Below, piece by piece: positions 11,328 through 22,434 of a DNA stretch of 64,000 bases (the first letter of the stretch is position 1; every line of letters starts with the position of its first letter). The stretch is from NCBI GenBank assembly GCA_037447655.1, contig JBBHKE010000277.1, forward strand, positions 58,831 through 122,830, given 5' to 3'. The notes beneath the pieces are model-generated. The model searched no databases and was not told the origin of the DNA. It worked only from the letters and a program-made list of their open reading frames with translations. The translations under genes and the position numbers were made by a program. The stretch is from Zygnema cylindricum. Its lineage: Eukaryota > Streptophyta > Zygnematophyceae > Zygnematales > Zygnemataceae.

Positions 11328-11561
11328 TCATGCCATAAACTCACGTTCTCCGGAAAAACTCTCATATAACCAAACAAAATCCAACTCCCCAATATTTTTT
11401 TTCACCCAAATAATAGCCTTAACCGCATGACAAGTTGCCAAATACTCGACTTCCCAAGAGCTGTAAGGCCACATTTTGCTAGAATTTAGAACTCCACGAG
11501 ATCGTTGCTCCACCGAAAACGAATGAATACCAGTTGTCGATTTTCTAGATCTCGTCCTCAA
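11328..11561 (-). pseudogene. Ty1/copia RNase H fragment
   Basis: The 77-codon frame contains RSRKSTTGIHSFS and then EVEYLATCHAVKAIIWVKK, which aligns with the copia RNase H block (KSTTGYVF ... SSxEAEYMA ... KExxW). It is an isolated, diverged remnant with no RT or LTR next to it, and the Ser-rich strand before the EAEY motif is altered. Confidence 0.7.
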
Positions 11562-13351
11562 TGCGCACCTTCAACACCCAAAACAATCGAAATTTCCCCT
11601 TACGACATTAACTTGACACTCAAAACCTAGACCAAATATTGAAAGATCCGCTTCAAAGCCTCCCAGAGGCTTTTTTCAATGCTTGGCAATACTTGTCATG
11701 CCGTATCACGTCGTCGCATATTAACCGCATTTAAATTGCATATAAACGGTCTGTAAAATTTACGCCACACTAATTTGTATTTTGGTATGTTTCGATGGCG
11801 ACAAGACCGTACAAATTGTCGTTGACGCCATGAAACCCGCTGCAGTTTCAGTTTCTGTCCGCGAAGTCGTCTGTCTGGGAATTTTGGCGAACCGACATAC
11901 TTCGTCGGCCGGAATTTCCGCGACTAGTTTGGATCGATGTAAGGACGATCGCGAACTGAAACATCAACTCCAAGTGATGTCGACGTCAGCGTGGATTCGA
12001 ACGCGAATCTACGGCCACGAAGGATGCAGAGGAATGGACGGTCCAGATGCGAACTGCACGCAGGACCATTTTAAGTCGTGGACCCTTGGAGGTCGCACGC
12101 ATTCACATGTAGCGTAGGAAGGGTTTTTATCCGTAGGCTGTAGATTTTGTAACGTAAGGCACACGATTCTGGTCGCCTATTGGCCAAATCCAAACTAAGC
12201 GCAAACAACTACATAGAACGCATGTAGGCGTAATAAGGTAGACTCTTAGGTGTAGACTTTGTACGTAGCGAATGTTAGGTGAATTATGTGCTCACAATTT
12301 CAAGAGCTCAGGAATTCTCATTTTGGAAGATTTGACCTAAAATTTGAGTATTTTTCTTGTGAAATTGTCAGGATAGTTTTAGTGACTACTTTTCTGGTCA
12401 TTGAGCGTTCTGCTGCTTAGCTCTTACTTTCTTTCTCTGTAAACCTGCCCTACAAATTAATCTACGCGGCTCACGCCGAAGCCTAAACGGTTTCCCTTCA
12501 CTTCTTCTCGCGTCCTATCAAGTGGATTGCTGCTCGGTCTTCTTTCTCAGGCTGTCGCTGAACCCTGGATTGTGATTGGACAGTTTTGGGTTTGCTTGTG
12601 TGGTTTACTGCGTGATAGTGGATTAGAATTGGCTTTCCTTGTATGTTTCGTGTGTGACTAAATATGGTTATCTCAGATTTGCTCGCAGTTTGCTACAGTT
12701 TCAGTTTGTGTGTTGTGATATTGAGTTAAATCTTTATTTATTGAACTCCTGTAAGCAATATAAACTGACCAAGGAGCCTAGTGGCTATCCGTTGGCTTAA
12801 TGAATAAACTGAGCCTCCAAGCTTCCTCTCTCACTCTACCTTTATTTTTCTTATGATATGTTTATTTGCTGCTTGCTGCTTGTACATAATTATTCTCACT
12901 CATTTTCTGAGATTTTCATGAGTTTCTCGCTTATTTGTTTATTATTTATTTTGCAGTTGATTGTGTTGCATGTTTACCATCCATTTTGTCACATGCACGA
13001 CAAGCCTGACTGCGCCGCCATCCGGAAAATCTCTCCAATTTTTCAGCAGGGATTTTGTGAAAGTCTCGCTTTGTTTACCACCGCCATGGATTGCATGTCA
13101 CCCATGTCATCGCTTTCTTGCCATCTGCTTACATTCATAGGGTGTTTACTTTATTAGGGTTTTGTTGTTCGAAATGGCAAAAAATTTGCTACCAGGTAAC
13201 TCCACCATTGATGACGAGGCAATATCTTACTCTCTTACTGTGGTTGAATGTGATCTATCAGAAGTAACAACCAAAAACATAAGGGAAGATAAAGAAGGAA
13301 AACTAAAAAAAATTCATAATAAAAAATTGGAAAATAAAACTTAAAAGACAA
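11562..13351. other. Non-coding or unrecognised sequence
   Basis: A GC-richer patch (11780-12120) is open for 111 codons on + but its translation resembles no family I know. Around 12960-13140 another open stretch preceded by a pyrimidine tract and CAG could be an exon or retroelement leader. A short frame starting ATGGCAAAAAATTTG at 13174 runs to 13344. None of these is convincing as a gene. Confidence 0.3.
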
Positions 13352-13700
13352 AGCAGAGTTATCTGTCTAATTATCTGGGTAATTATTTGTCTATATAACC
13401 TGTCTAATTCTCTATCTAATCTAATTCACTAACTAATTTAATTATCTTTCTAATCTAATTATCTATCTAAGTTAATTATTAGTCTAATTATCTGTCTAAT
13501 TATTTATCTACTTAACTGTCAAATTATCTATCAAAATATCTAATCTAATTATCTATCAATTTAGGTTTTTGATTATCTGTCTAATCTAATTATCTATCAA
13601 ATCTAATTATTTATTTAATCAAATTGTTTATCTAAGTTAATTATCTATCTAATTTAATTATCCATGTAATCTATTATTCCATCTAATCTAATTATGTATC
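13352..13700. repeat. Tandem (ctaattatctat)-type satellite
   Basis: Imperfect repetition of taattatctgtctaat and atctaatctaatt blocks for about 350 bases. It is non-coding. Confidence 0.85.
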
Positions 13701-14622
13701 TACACTCAGAAAACTTAGCAAACTTAAAAAAAACAAAAAAAAAACACCCTTAAGATATATATAAATATATATATTAGGTTGCACGAATTATCACATAAAA
13801 TTACCATTGCTTTATAGACAGGCAGAGCGTGGCATAGTGCTGATACGCGTGCCCTAACAAGCTATTAACTAAGTTGGTAATTGAGCTGTGGTGTCTACTC
13901 GACAATTTAGACTGGAGATAGTGGAGCTGATTCGTTTTTGAGAGCTTTGCAAAACTCCGGTTGGAGCGAACAACCGCTGTTCACCCTTGGCAATCGCCAG
14001 ATCGCTAACAGTGGTTTGTAAGTTCACGATGCCTTGTGGGTGCAGGCGCGTGTCAGGATACTTGTTGATCGTTTAGAGGGTACGTGAGTGGATTGGGTTC
14101 ACTTAGACCTAATTGTATTGAGCACTTGCATTGTCCACGCTTTCTATGCTTGCCATCTGGCCGTGAGTGGCCTTGTGTTTTTCTTGTTGTCTGTTTGGCG
14201 TGGAATTTTATTGTTAGATCGGGCCGTTGGTGGCCTTGGATAGAACTATTTTCTGCCTGTGGAGCTTTAGATCTGCACCTCCGGGTGCTTATTTAGCAAG
14301 TTTCTCTCTTTATAGATCTGGCCCTTTGTCCTTGCCCACTCGTTTGCAAGGTAGAGGTTTCGGTAAAAGCGGCCTCTTGACTAGATCTGGCCATCGTGGC
14401 CTTGTTAGAGACTGTTTGAGATTGTTGCCTACGTATGTGGTATGGTTTAGCATTTGTTGCACCTCGTATTGGGCGTATCCATTAGCGGATTAGTTTGTTA
14501 TCTCAGTCACTTTTATGCCCACCGATTAGGAGAATCTTGACCACTCATACGGATCTACACGTAGTGGTGGAACTTTCGGTTCATCAAATTTCGATCAATC
14601 AAATTTATCAAATTCAGTTCCT
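13701..14622 (+). other. Putative leader of a retroelement with repeated ctggcc motif
   Basis: The block agatctggcc...gtggccttg recurs near 14153, 14216, 14315 and 14383 with variation. The segment leads directly into the gag-like frame at 14623 and may be its LTR or 5' UTR. I could not define LTR ends. Confidence 0.35.
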
Positions 14623-15060
14623 TTGACGTTAAGTCCTTTAATCGACTCTAGAACGTCTTCTACTAGTTCGAATTTAACCACTCTCTCATCTTTGTCATCC
14701 ATTCTTTCCACGCTATCTGTGGAAGAGGTTGATAACGAAAGGGAACCCGTTTCAGATTTTCTTTCTTTTTGGTCTCCGTTAGCACCGATTCAAGCTTTGA
14801 ATTTGACTAACTCGTCTCTTTTGATGGCCTCCACTTCGGAGGGTACTCCTGGTAAACTTCAATTCTGCTTTTCCGGAATGAAGGATACCATGAGTTTATC
14901 TCATTTTCGAATGCTATTTAACACTGAAATGCGAGATCTAGCTTTCCGTTATCAAGATAGATTTAACATGCGTGTGGCTTTCTCCCTTCTCGGGCGTTAC
15001 CTTCGCGGGTCCGCCCTTATCATATATTCTCGCAAGTATGATGGCATACTTGTGAAACTG
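14623..15060 (+). pseudogene. Truncated gag-like frame
   Basis: The 146-codon frame is Ser/Thr-rich for 75 residues and then reads as a structured segment with SLSHFRMLF, EMRDLAFRYQDRF and LLGRYLRGSALI, resembling the N-terminal half of an LTR-element Gag. Homology stops exactly where the element A LTR starts (15061), so the rest was cut away or replaced. Assignment to Gag is inference from composition, the helical pattern and context. Confidence 0.4.
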
Positions 15061-16121
15061 TGAGACCTTCATAAGTCCTCAGAGTGGACAGCTTCCAAGA
15101 AGCCTCTAGGATAACCTTGACCCCTTTGTGTTTCAGCAAGAACAACTGCCACCCTCGCAGACAAAAACTCTGACCAACTTCACCCCTGTGAAGGCAAGAC
15201 TCCCCTAAGTCAATAGCAAAAAAAATCTCTGAATTTGCTCCCCTGAGCAGTAAGTTATGGAGGGTCAAAGTTGACCTTTTGTATAGAAGCTCTCTGGGAG
15301 AGAGGGTCCTATCTCCTAATTTTTCTAAGTCCTATCTCTCTCACAGACTCTATCTACTGATGTACGGAGCCAATCAGATTACTCCACCGTACACAAAAGT
15401 ACAGCTGTGTGTGTTCTTTATGTACGAATACTGTACGACATGGCCTAAATGTCGACACGCGGTATCTCTGGATTCGCTCCCTTAATCCTCGGAGATGCCG
15501 CGATCCAATGTCATTCCGCCAGGTGTCATCCGATGTGGCGATGATAAAAAACCGCTGAAATTCTCTTTTGCGATCTTGGCGTTTAATTTCGGCCGTCCGA
15601 TTAAATTTACATTTAATCGTAGCTGAAATAAATACATGTGCGATATTCGTTTCAGTGAAGAAATAAATGCGCGGTATTACTTTCGTATACGTATCGTAAT
15701 CCGTACTTTTACAATACTGGATCTATGTCTCTCGTAAAACTATTTTAGTTAAATGAACTGTTTTACGTGTCAATGTTTAATTAATTATCAATCCGCAGAG
15801 TATGTATCATTATCTCTAGAGTTAACAGTTAGAGCTACTGGCTATCGGATGATCATCGGCCGGCAGGTTCTAGGAACAATTCCTAGAGGCGGCACATATA
15901 TTTTAGTAAATATATTCTAAATTATAAATAAACTAATATTTATATCCCGTAAACCTCTCGATAGCCTAGGTAGCCATGGCTCAAGCTTCCTCTCCAATTT
16001 CTTAGTAGTTGCGACAAGTTTGAGAGTTGGAGAGAGAAGTTAGAGGTAGACTGCCTCGACTTCTTTCTATATTTCTATTCAGACCTAGAAAATACTTAAA
16101 AAAATACCATTAATTTCTACA
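15061..16121 (-). repeat. 3' LTR of element A, 1,061 bp
   Basis: The - strand reads aaaataaggggag as polypurine tract, then TGTAGAAATT... and ends ...GGTCTCA, giving TG...CA ends. The last 344 bases (15061-15405) are repeated at 20479-20822, the position of the 5' LTR, with a 1-base indel and scattered substitutions. Confidence 0.75.
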
Positions 16122-16134
16122 CTCCCCTTATTTT

Positions 16135-16812
16135 CTAGTCAATCTTTAATTTCAGACCACACTTTTCCCTGCAGAAAATTAGCTTAGGGGAAGGCACAGG
16201 TTTGGTCATCATAACTGCTACCATCTCACTATCTGGTCGGTACTCTAAGCTGATTATTTTGTTTTCTACTTTCTCTCTAACAAAGTTTAGCCTAATGTCC
16301 ATGTGTTTAGCTTTAAAATGATGTTTAGGATTGGCAGAAATAGCGATTGCTGCCTGATTATCACAAAATATTTTTTGCAAACCACTCTTAAGGTGACCAA
16401 GCTCACCAAGCAAAGACTTGACCCACATCAATTCTTTTACAGCAGAGCAAGAGGCCATATACTCAGCCTCCATGGTGGACTGAGCAATAACTTTTTGTTG
16501 TTTGCTACTCCAACAGCAAGCCCCATCACCTACATATAATACATATCTAGAAGTGCATCTCTTCATCGGAGCATCACCATAACTGGCATCACTCCAAGTA
16601 GTGATGTCAGTATTCTCCCCACCCAAATGCAACCATAGATCCCTAGTTCCTATCAAATATCTAAGGACTCTTTTAGCTTCCTCCCAATCCCTCTTAGTGG
16701 GAGCATTTAGACTTCTACTCAGCACTCCTACAGCTGCAGCTAAATCCGGCCGCGTACAATTCATAAAATAGATTAGACTTCCCACTACTTGCGTGTAAGG
16801 AATAGTCTGCAT
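16135..16812 (-). pseudogene. Element A RNase H
   Basis: The frame starts in the RT/RH connection with VVGSLIYFMNCTRPDLAAAV, then shows WSDASYGDAP (RNase H first Asp), QSTMEAEYMA (Glu) and FCDNQAAIAI (Asp), and ends MTKPVPSPKL before a TAG at 16135. The usual ADxLTK is VMMTK. This is the C-terminus of Pol and degrades the RNA strand during cDNA synthesis. It is complete as a domain but separated from RT by a stop near 16880. Confidence 0.9.
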
Positions 16813-16881
16813 GAACTTCTGTTCATCAGGAGATAATTCCTCGTCTAAGAATATGACTCCTTCTTCCTCACTCCCCTCACT

Positions 16882-17697
16882 TCACTTCTTCAACTCCATT
16901 GGAGTTGTACAACTATTAGCTTTATCCATTTGAAATTTTTCAAGCATGTTCCCTATTCTTTCTTTTTGAGTCAATCTTATAATTTTTCTTTTTCGGTCTC
17001 TTTCTACTTGAATTCCCAAAATATATTTTGCTTCCCCCATATCCTTCATTTCAAATCTCCCCTTAAGATCGGTTTTCAGTTTATTATTTTTTTCCATTGA
17101 TTTACTTAAAACAAGCAAATCATCAACATAAATTGCAAGAAATATAAAACCTTCCTCATCTTCGAAAATATAGATTGAGTGATCTGAGCTGATCCGGATA
17201 TATCCCAGACCGGTAAGAAACTCATCAAGCTTCTTATTCCATTGTCGAGGCGCCTGTTTCAAACCATAAAGAGATTTAATCAGCCAGCATACCTTACTCT
17301 CCTCTCCTTCCTCCACAAACCCTTTGGGATCTCGCATAAAGATCTCCTTTTCCAATTCTCCATGCAAAAAGGCTATCTTGATGTCCATTTGGTGCACTTC
17401 CATGTCTTCCCCTGCTGCCAATCTGAGAAGTATGCGGACGGAGGGAAATCTGACGACCGTGGCAAAGGTTTCCTCGTAGTCAATTCCCTCATTTTGTGTA
17501 AATCCTTTTACCACTAATCTGGCCTTGTAGCGCTCGATTGTGTTATCTGGGTTTTGTTTTAATTTGAAAACCCACTTACAACCGATTGGTTTTCGATAAG
17601 GTGGACAATCCACCAGCTCCCAAGTATCGGCTGCCATAATTAAGGCCATCTCCTCATTGATAGCTGTCTTCCACCAGTTTCTTTCTGGACACGTCAT
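16882..17697 (-). pseudogene. Element A reverse transcriptase
   Basis: The copia RT domain is well preserved: GCKWVFKLK, YKARLVVKGF, VHQMDIKIAFLHG (motif A), SLYGLKQAPRQW (motif B) and AIYVDDLLVL (motif C, catalytic DD). It ends in MKDMGEAKYILGIQVERD. All catalytic Asp residues are present. The frame continues from an upstream degraded linker and is closed by a stop just before the RNase H frame. Confidence 0.92.
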
Positions 17698-17741
17698 CGC
17701 CTCTCCATAAGTCCGAGGTTCATCTTAATGAGATAGTTTTG

Positions 17742-18140
17742 TTACCTTGTTATTAACCTGTTTTTCTTGCAATCTTTGCTACTTCTCCTCCCCCTTTTAA
17801 AATCTGAGGCAATAATAGATGGTTCTCGTGGATTCTTTCGAACAGTCTCGGCTTCTCCCCTATCCCTTGATTCCGAATCAATTTCCACCACGTTTTCCGC
17901 TTCGGGTAGAGTTTTCACTGAAGTTTCCACAGTCGAGTCCTTTTCGGTCTGATTTGTACATGCAAGAATGTCATCTTCTCTAAAACGTGGATAGTTAGGA
18001 AGCTCAAAGTCATCGGAATTTTTTGACTCAAGTCTGATTTTTACTGACTTTGTATATTTGAAGGGATCCACAGACTTTCCTTCATCTATAAGTGCTAGAT
18101 GTTTTACTAAGATTATATTTTCCCTTTTTAGATCATACAC
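17742..18140 (-). pseudogene. Element A integrase C-terminal and linker region
   Basis: This is a Lys/Glu/Ser-rich frame between integrase and RT. The start (YDLKRENIILVKHLALIDEG) corresponds to the post-core region of copia integrase, and the remainder is low-conservation linker. It is in a different frame from the integrase core, so a shift lies near 18140-18170. Confidence 0.6.
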
Positions 18141-18169
18141 TCTATATCCTTTAACATCCTCATCATATC

Positions 18170-18894
18170 CTAATAAGTATCTCGGTTTCCTTTAGGATCT
18201 AGCTTCGAATTAGACCGATATGTATCTAGACTGAATACTTGACTGCCGAAAACCTTTAAGTGAGATATGTCTGGTTTCCGGCCTGTCCATCTCTCATAAT
18301 GTGTTTGATCTTTTATAGCTGAAGGAAGAATTCTATTTTTGAGGTAATTAGCACAGTTCATTGCTTCTGCCCAAAACCTTTTTCCTATCTTCGTATCTGA
18401 CAACATACTTCTAGCACTATCACTTAGTGTTCTATTTAACCTTTCAGCTACCCCATTCTCTTCAGGGTTTTGTGGAACTGTCTTTTGGTGTTGGACCCCA
18501 TCTTCCCTCAGAAAATCCTCAAACTGGTTAGAAGTATACTCTCCACCATTGTCACTCCTTATTCTCTTGATTGGAGTTTCATGGAGTTTTTCGCTCCATG
18601 CTTTATATTGTCTAAAACAATCATGAGCGTCGGACTTGTTTTCAAAAAATACACCCGGGAATACCGAGACCAATCATCAGTGATAGTCATCCTAAATCTC
18701 TTCCCCCCCGGTGAGGGCACTTTAACTGGTCCCCAAATATCTGTGTGTACTAGATCTAGAATTTTTTTTCCCTTATAGGTGGCTGTTTTAGAAAAGGGTA
18801 ATCTGTGTGCTTTACCTTGAGCACATCCACTACAATCACTTATATTATCACTCTCACTGAACTGAATCCTTTCCACCACTCCCATCTTTTTCAT
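18170..18894 (-). pseudogene. Element A integrase core (two frames)
   Basis: The first frame (18894-18559) holds the zinc-binding CSGCAQGKAHRLPF, then HTDIWGP with the first catalytic Asp and TDDWSRY. The second (18673-18170) holds IRSDNGGEYTS (second Asp) and PEENGVAERLNRTL (Glu), so the D,D,E triad survives across a frameshift near 18600. The integrase would insert cDNA into the host chromosome. Confidence 0.88.
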
Positions 18895-18900
18895 CTCTCT

Positions 18901-19428
18901 TTACTTATCTAGATTCACATGCCCAAGCCTCTTATGCCACATCATAATATCATGAACACCAGCATAATAAAGTTTCTTCGTTTCATTACTTAAAATCAGT
19001 CTAAACATCCCATGGCTATCTTTCTCAGCAATGAAATAGACATCCTCCTCAAAACTAGCAGTAAAGACTCCTTCCCTAGTTCTAGTAAAAAAACCTTTAT
19101 CATCTAATACAGACGTGGAGATGAGGTTTTTGTTCAGCTCTGGAATAAACAATACATCGGAGAATGTTACTATGGATGTCTTTCCTTCTACTAACACTTT
19201 CAAATCTACCGATCCTACAAGAGTAGTGGTGACTATCCTCCCATCCCCGTACTCTATATCTACGGTGTGAATCTTTCTTATCTTAGTGAACAGGTGCCTA
19301 TCCTTACACATGTGCATGGAGGCACCTGAATCTACACTCCTGCCTGCTTCACCTTCCAATTCACCGTAAGCACATTTCTGCTTTCGTGGAATTTCGACCT
19401 CGTTTTTCGCCTCCAACTCCTCATCCAA
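18901..19428 (-). pseudogene. Element A protease and GAG-pre-integrase
   Basis: SVDSGASMHMC is the retropepsin active site (DSGA). It is followed by the FSDVLFIPELNKNLIS block and, at the end, WHKRLGHVNLDK, the start of the pre-integrase HHCC domain. A stop at 18901 separates it from the rest of the integrase. Confidence 0.88.
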
Positions 19429-19449
19429 AAAGAGCTTATTGTCCTCGTC

Positions 19450-19692
19450 CTAGGATTCCACCTCATGTACCTGTGTCACAAGGGCCTTTTTCTTTCCTCT
19501 CCAGGTACCACCGTTCTGCCCCTCCTTTAACTGAAGCCCGGTTAGCTTAGTGCACTCTGCCATATAGTGCCCCGGTTTCTTACAAAAATGATATAAACCT
19601 TTGGGAGCCATTTGTCTAAACTCGTATGCTTGATTTTTCTGCTCTCTTCCCCCATAGTTTGCGACCGGTTTGGGGAATCCTTGTTCCTCCAA
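19450..19692 (-). pseudogene. Element A Gag zinc knuckle region
   Basis: A basic Gag tail with one CCHC knuckle whose first Cys is lost: it reads YHFCKKPGHYMAEC, with Tyr where Cys is expected. The other three ligands are in register. This knuckle would bind genomic RNA in the particle; the change suggests decay. Confidence 0.75.
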
Positions 19693-19784
19693 TCGGTCGA
19701 AGTTGCCAAGGCTTGGCCACTCTTTCGTCCCCTTCGGATCTCAATCGTATTCTCCCGAACGATAATCATCCCTACCACTGAGTT

Positions 19785-20465
19785 TCATATCCCCCTTGAG
19801 TCCGGCAAGTCCTGCACATGGTTGACTATGTTCTCCAACTCATCGTGTAACTTCATCAGTAAACAGTTAACCTTTTCTTTTTCAATAAAATCTTTTCCCG
19901 CACTCTCTAGCTCCATGAAGAGTGTAGCAAGCTCATTGCAAAAATCCAACATTTTCCCCCCTTTGTATATATATCCCCTAACTTTCTGATCAGCCAACTG
20001 TTGTTGCTCAATCATACCACTTCAGTACATCTCTATAAGAGCCATCCACAGATCGGATGCCCTTTATACCTGCAAATGAGGACATTCAAGTCCTTGAGTA
20101 AGATGGCGTAGGATGAAGTGTTTTGCCGCCATATTGTTGAAATCCCAGGTTTGAGTATCATTCTCCTCGTTCCTCAGAATAGGGGACATGAATGCTGAAC
20201 CGGTTGCTATTAGTGTGGTCGTCTCCTTCTTCGCTCCTTTGTCCACCACCTCTCCCTCCTTTATCTCCTCCGTTGAAAATAAACCTGCTTTCTTTGTGAT
20301 TCTGCTTTCTTCAAACCGTGGAGGAATTCCAAGACTTGATGGATGCCCCAATCGTCCACTCACTATCCCCCAAAACCTTTTTTCGCATAGAGTTCTTATC
20401 ATCATACTTTCCCAGTATATGAAGCCAGTTCCATTAAAGATTGGTACCCTAGAGGGTGGGCCCAT
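19785..20465 (-). pseudogene. Element A Gag (UBN2-like)
   Basis: Gag starts near the 5' LTR with MGPPSRVPIFNGTGFIYWES, the PxFxGxxYxxW opening of copia Gag. It is split at 20064 by a stop and resumes at 20015 with YIYKGGKMLDFCNEL and MKLHDELENI. The VMGP...P.F.G start is shared with copia fragment B and with element C. Confidence 0.75.
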
Positions 20466-20478
20466 AACCTAAAACTCT

Positions 20479-20822
20479 GAGACCTCCATAAGTCCTCAGA
20501 GTGGACAGCTTCCAAGAAGCCTTTAGGATAACCTTGACCCCTTTGTGTTTCAGCAAGAACAACTGCCACCCTGGCAGACAAAAACTCTGACCAACTTCAC
20601 TACTGTGAAGGCAAGACTTCTTTGAGTCGATAGCAAAAAGAATCTGTGAATTTGCTCCCCTGAGTTGTAAGTTATGGAGGATCAAAGTTGACATTTTGTA
20701 CAAAAGCTCTCTAGGGGAGAGGGTCCTATCTCCTAATTTTTCTAAGTCCTGTCTCTCTCACAGACCCTATCTACTGATGTACGGAGCCAATCAAATTACT
20801 CCACCGTACACAAAAGTACAGC
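20479..20822 (-). repeat. Truncated 5' LTR of element A
   Basis: Matches the last 344 bases of the 3' LTR and stops abruptly at 20822, where integrase coding of fragment B begins in the same orientation. The missing 717 bases would contain the promoter, so the copy is probably transcriptionally silent from its own LTR. Confidence 0.8.
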
Positions 20823-21293
20823 CTCCTCGAGTAAAAAGGTTTCAAATTCCTTTGATGTATATTCACCACCATTGTCCGATCTGAGCTGCAAAATAGGTAA
20901 ATTATGAAGCTTTTCAACCCATGCTTTATAGTGTTTGAAGTGACCAAACACTTCACTCTTTTCTTTCATGAAGTAAACTTTTGTAAACCTGGAGAAATCA
21001 TCTGTAAATGTGACCATATATTTCATCCCCCCGGCAGAAGGAACCTTCGCAGGACCAAAAAAATCCGAATGAATTTGTTGAAAAAGTTTTTTTGACCGAT
21101 GCTCAAACTCCTTAGGAAATGGCAGTCTGTGGATTTTGCCTAAAGCGCAACCATCACATGTTTTGACCGGTTGATCTGTGATAGGTACACCCTCTATTTT
21201 GCCAGCAAGGACCATTTTTCTCAAACTATCATAGTTTAAATGCCCTAATCTTTTATTCCACAACTCATCTGAGTGCAAAACACCGGAGTACAA
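20823..21293 (-). pseudogene. Copia fragment B: pre-integrase and integrase core
   Basis: Contains LWNKRLGHLNYDSL (HHCC), CDGCALGKIHRLPF, QIHSDFFGP (first Asp), TDDFSRFTKV and LRSDNGGEYTSKEF (second Asp). It ends at FLLEE, where the element A LTR takes over, so the catalytic Glu is absent. Protease coding is missing on the 5' side as well. Confidence 0.85.
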
Positions 21294-21297
21294 AACA

Positions 21298-21810
21298 TCA
21301 TTCTCCTTCGTAATACCCCCTCATGAGCAAAGCTGCCTGTTGAAACGGATGAAACACCCCACCTGCACAAGCATGTGCATCTAAAAGGATGTGGAATTTG
21401 TTAGAATATTCAGCCATTGTACCGCTAGTGTACTTATAGTCCCAAATTTGTCCAACCAATAGAAGCTCTTCCTGGACATTTGCCTTTTCATAATCATTTT
21501 TAAGAGATTTCCAGATATCAATTGCTTTTTTCATTTTTATCCGAGACATAGCTAAGTACTGAGATATACAAAATTTCAAAATAGAACGAGCTTGCGTATT
21601 TTTCTTAGACCATGATGGATCAGATTCATCCAGCGAACCATCCAATATATCCAAAAGATTGACATTCTCAAAATGTATCTCCACCATATTTGCCTAGTAA
21701 ACATACTTTTCCTCCAAAAAGATAGGAGTTCTTGATGACAGGCCCATAACCTGTTGTTCTAGAACCACTGGTGCAGGTGGAGGAGCAGCAGTAGTAGTAG
21801 AAGTAGACAT
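21298..21810 (-). pseudogene. Copia fragment B: Gag N-terminal half
   Basis: The - strand start at 21810 reads MSTSTTTAAPPPAP, then VLEQQVMG. It then crosses a stop and continues as a UBN2-like Gag with IDIWKSLKNDYE and QIWDYKYTSGTMAEYSNKF. It is joined near 21298 directly to the pre-integrase, so Gag C-terminus and protease are deleted. Confidence 0.75.
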
Positions 21811-22132
21811 GATACAACTCTCAAAAGCTATCAAGAATCCTACCAAACAGCTGTTTACAAGTGCTCACCAAATATTATACACCCATCTAAACTTCACAAA
21901 GCTCTATCAAAGTATAGAGCACCATAAACACTGACAACTCGCAAAGTTTCAGCACAATTGATTTGACAACACTCAAGATATAATACTCAGAAGTTTCCCA
22001 AAAAACTGTCTGCAGTTTTACTACTTGGAAGTCTCGATACATCATTTGTTCTAAGTCCTAAGTCTTATACTAGTGTTATACCGGCAATACTTGTGTACGT
22101 GAGAGGTACGTCAAGCTGCCAAGCTAATACTA

Positions 22133-22226
22133 AGCTACCATTGAGCTACCAGTGAGCTACCATTGAGCTACCTGTGAGCTACCACTGAGCTACCACTAAG
22201 CTACCATTGAGCTACCACAGAGCTAC
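22133..22226. repeat. 11-bp minisatellite (gagctaccatt)
   Basis: About nine imperfect copies of gagctaccatt/gagctaccact follow each other. Confidence 0.85.
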
Positions 22227-22319
22227 CCACTAAGTTGAGGTCCATTGACTTGATTCGTATCAATCGAAGCTGCGTTGTCCGTACCGAATCATATCCAAAG
22301 TGAGCGCAGCTGCGTTGTC

Positions 22320-22401
22320 CTAGAGCAGCGCAGCAGCTGCATTGCTCTGCTGCTGCGCTGCTCTGCTGCTGCGCTGCTGTGCTGCTGCGCTGCTCTGTCT
22401 G
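22320..22401. repeat. CTG/CGCTG microsatellite
   Basis: Interrupted runs of gctgctgcgctgctct. Any reading frame across it gives Ala/Gln/Ser-rich translations that are artefacts. Confidence 0.85.
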
Positions 22402-22434
22402 CTGAGACTGAAATCTTTCCAAAAACAACAATGG

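Larger units (their letters stand above)
15061..20822 (-). mobile_element. Ty1/copia retrotransposon A (decayed, 5' LTR truncated)
   Basis: Read leftwards: truncated 5' LTR (20479-20822), Gag, zinc knuckle, protease, GAG-pre-integrase, integrase, RT, RNase H, polypurine tract, full 3' LTR (15061-16121). Domain order PR-INT-RT-RH defines Ty1/copia. The coding region is broken by several frameshifts and stops. There is no matching target duplication: the left flank is a gag-like frame and the right flank is the integrase of fragment B, so the element was rearranged after insertion or its right end was lost. No canonical tRNA-Met primer site follows the 5' LTR. Confidence 0.9.
21811..22434. other. 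Leader/LTR remnant of fragment B and tandem repeats
   Basis: The first 300 bases are probably the 5' leader or LTR of fragment B on the - strand. They are followed by an 11-bp minisatellite and a CTG-rich microsatellite listed separately. No LTR edges could be fixed. Confidence 0.4.

Noticed and set aside
11782-12117. 111-codon + strand frame in a GC-richer patch
   Set aside because: No recognisable domain, no splice partners, and open length is not exceptional for the local base composition.
16303-19989. Several + strand frames of 60-125 codons across element A
   Set aside because: Antisense shadows of the copia Gag-Pol reading frames on the - strand.
22133-22226. CRISPR-like array of short repeats
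   Set aside because: Repeats are directly contiguous without spacers and lie in eukaryotic DNA; it is a minisatellite.
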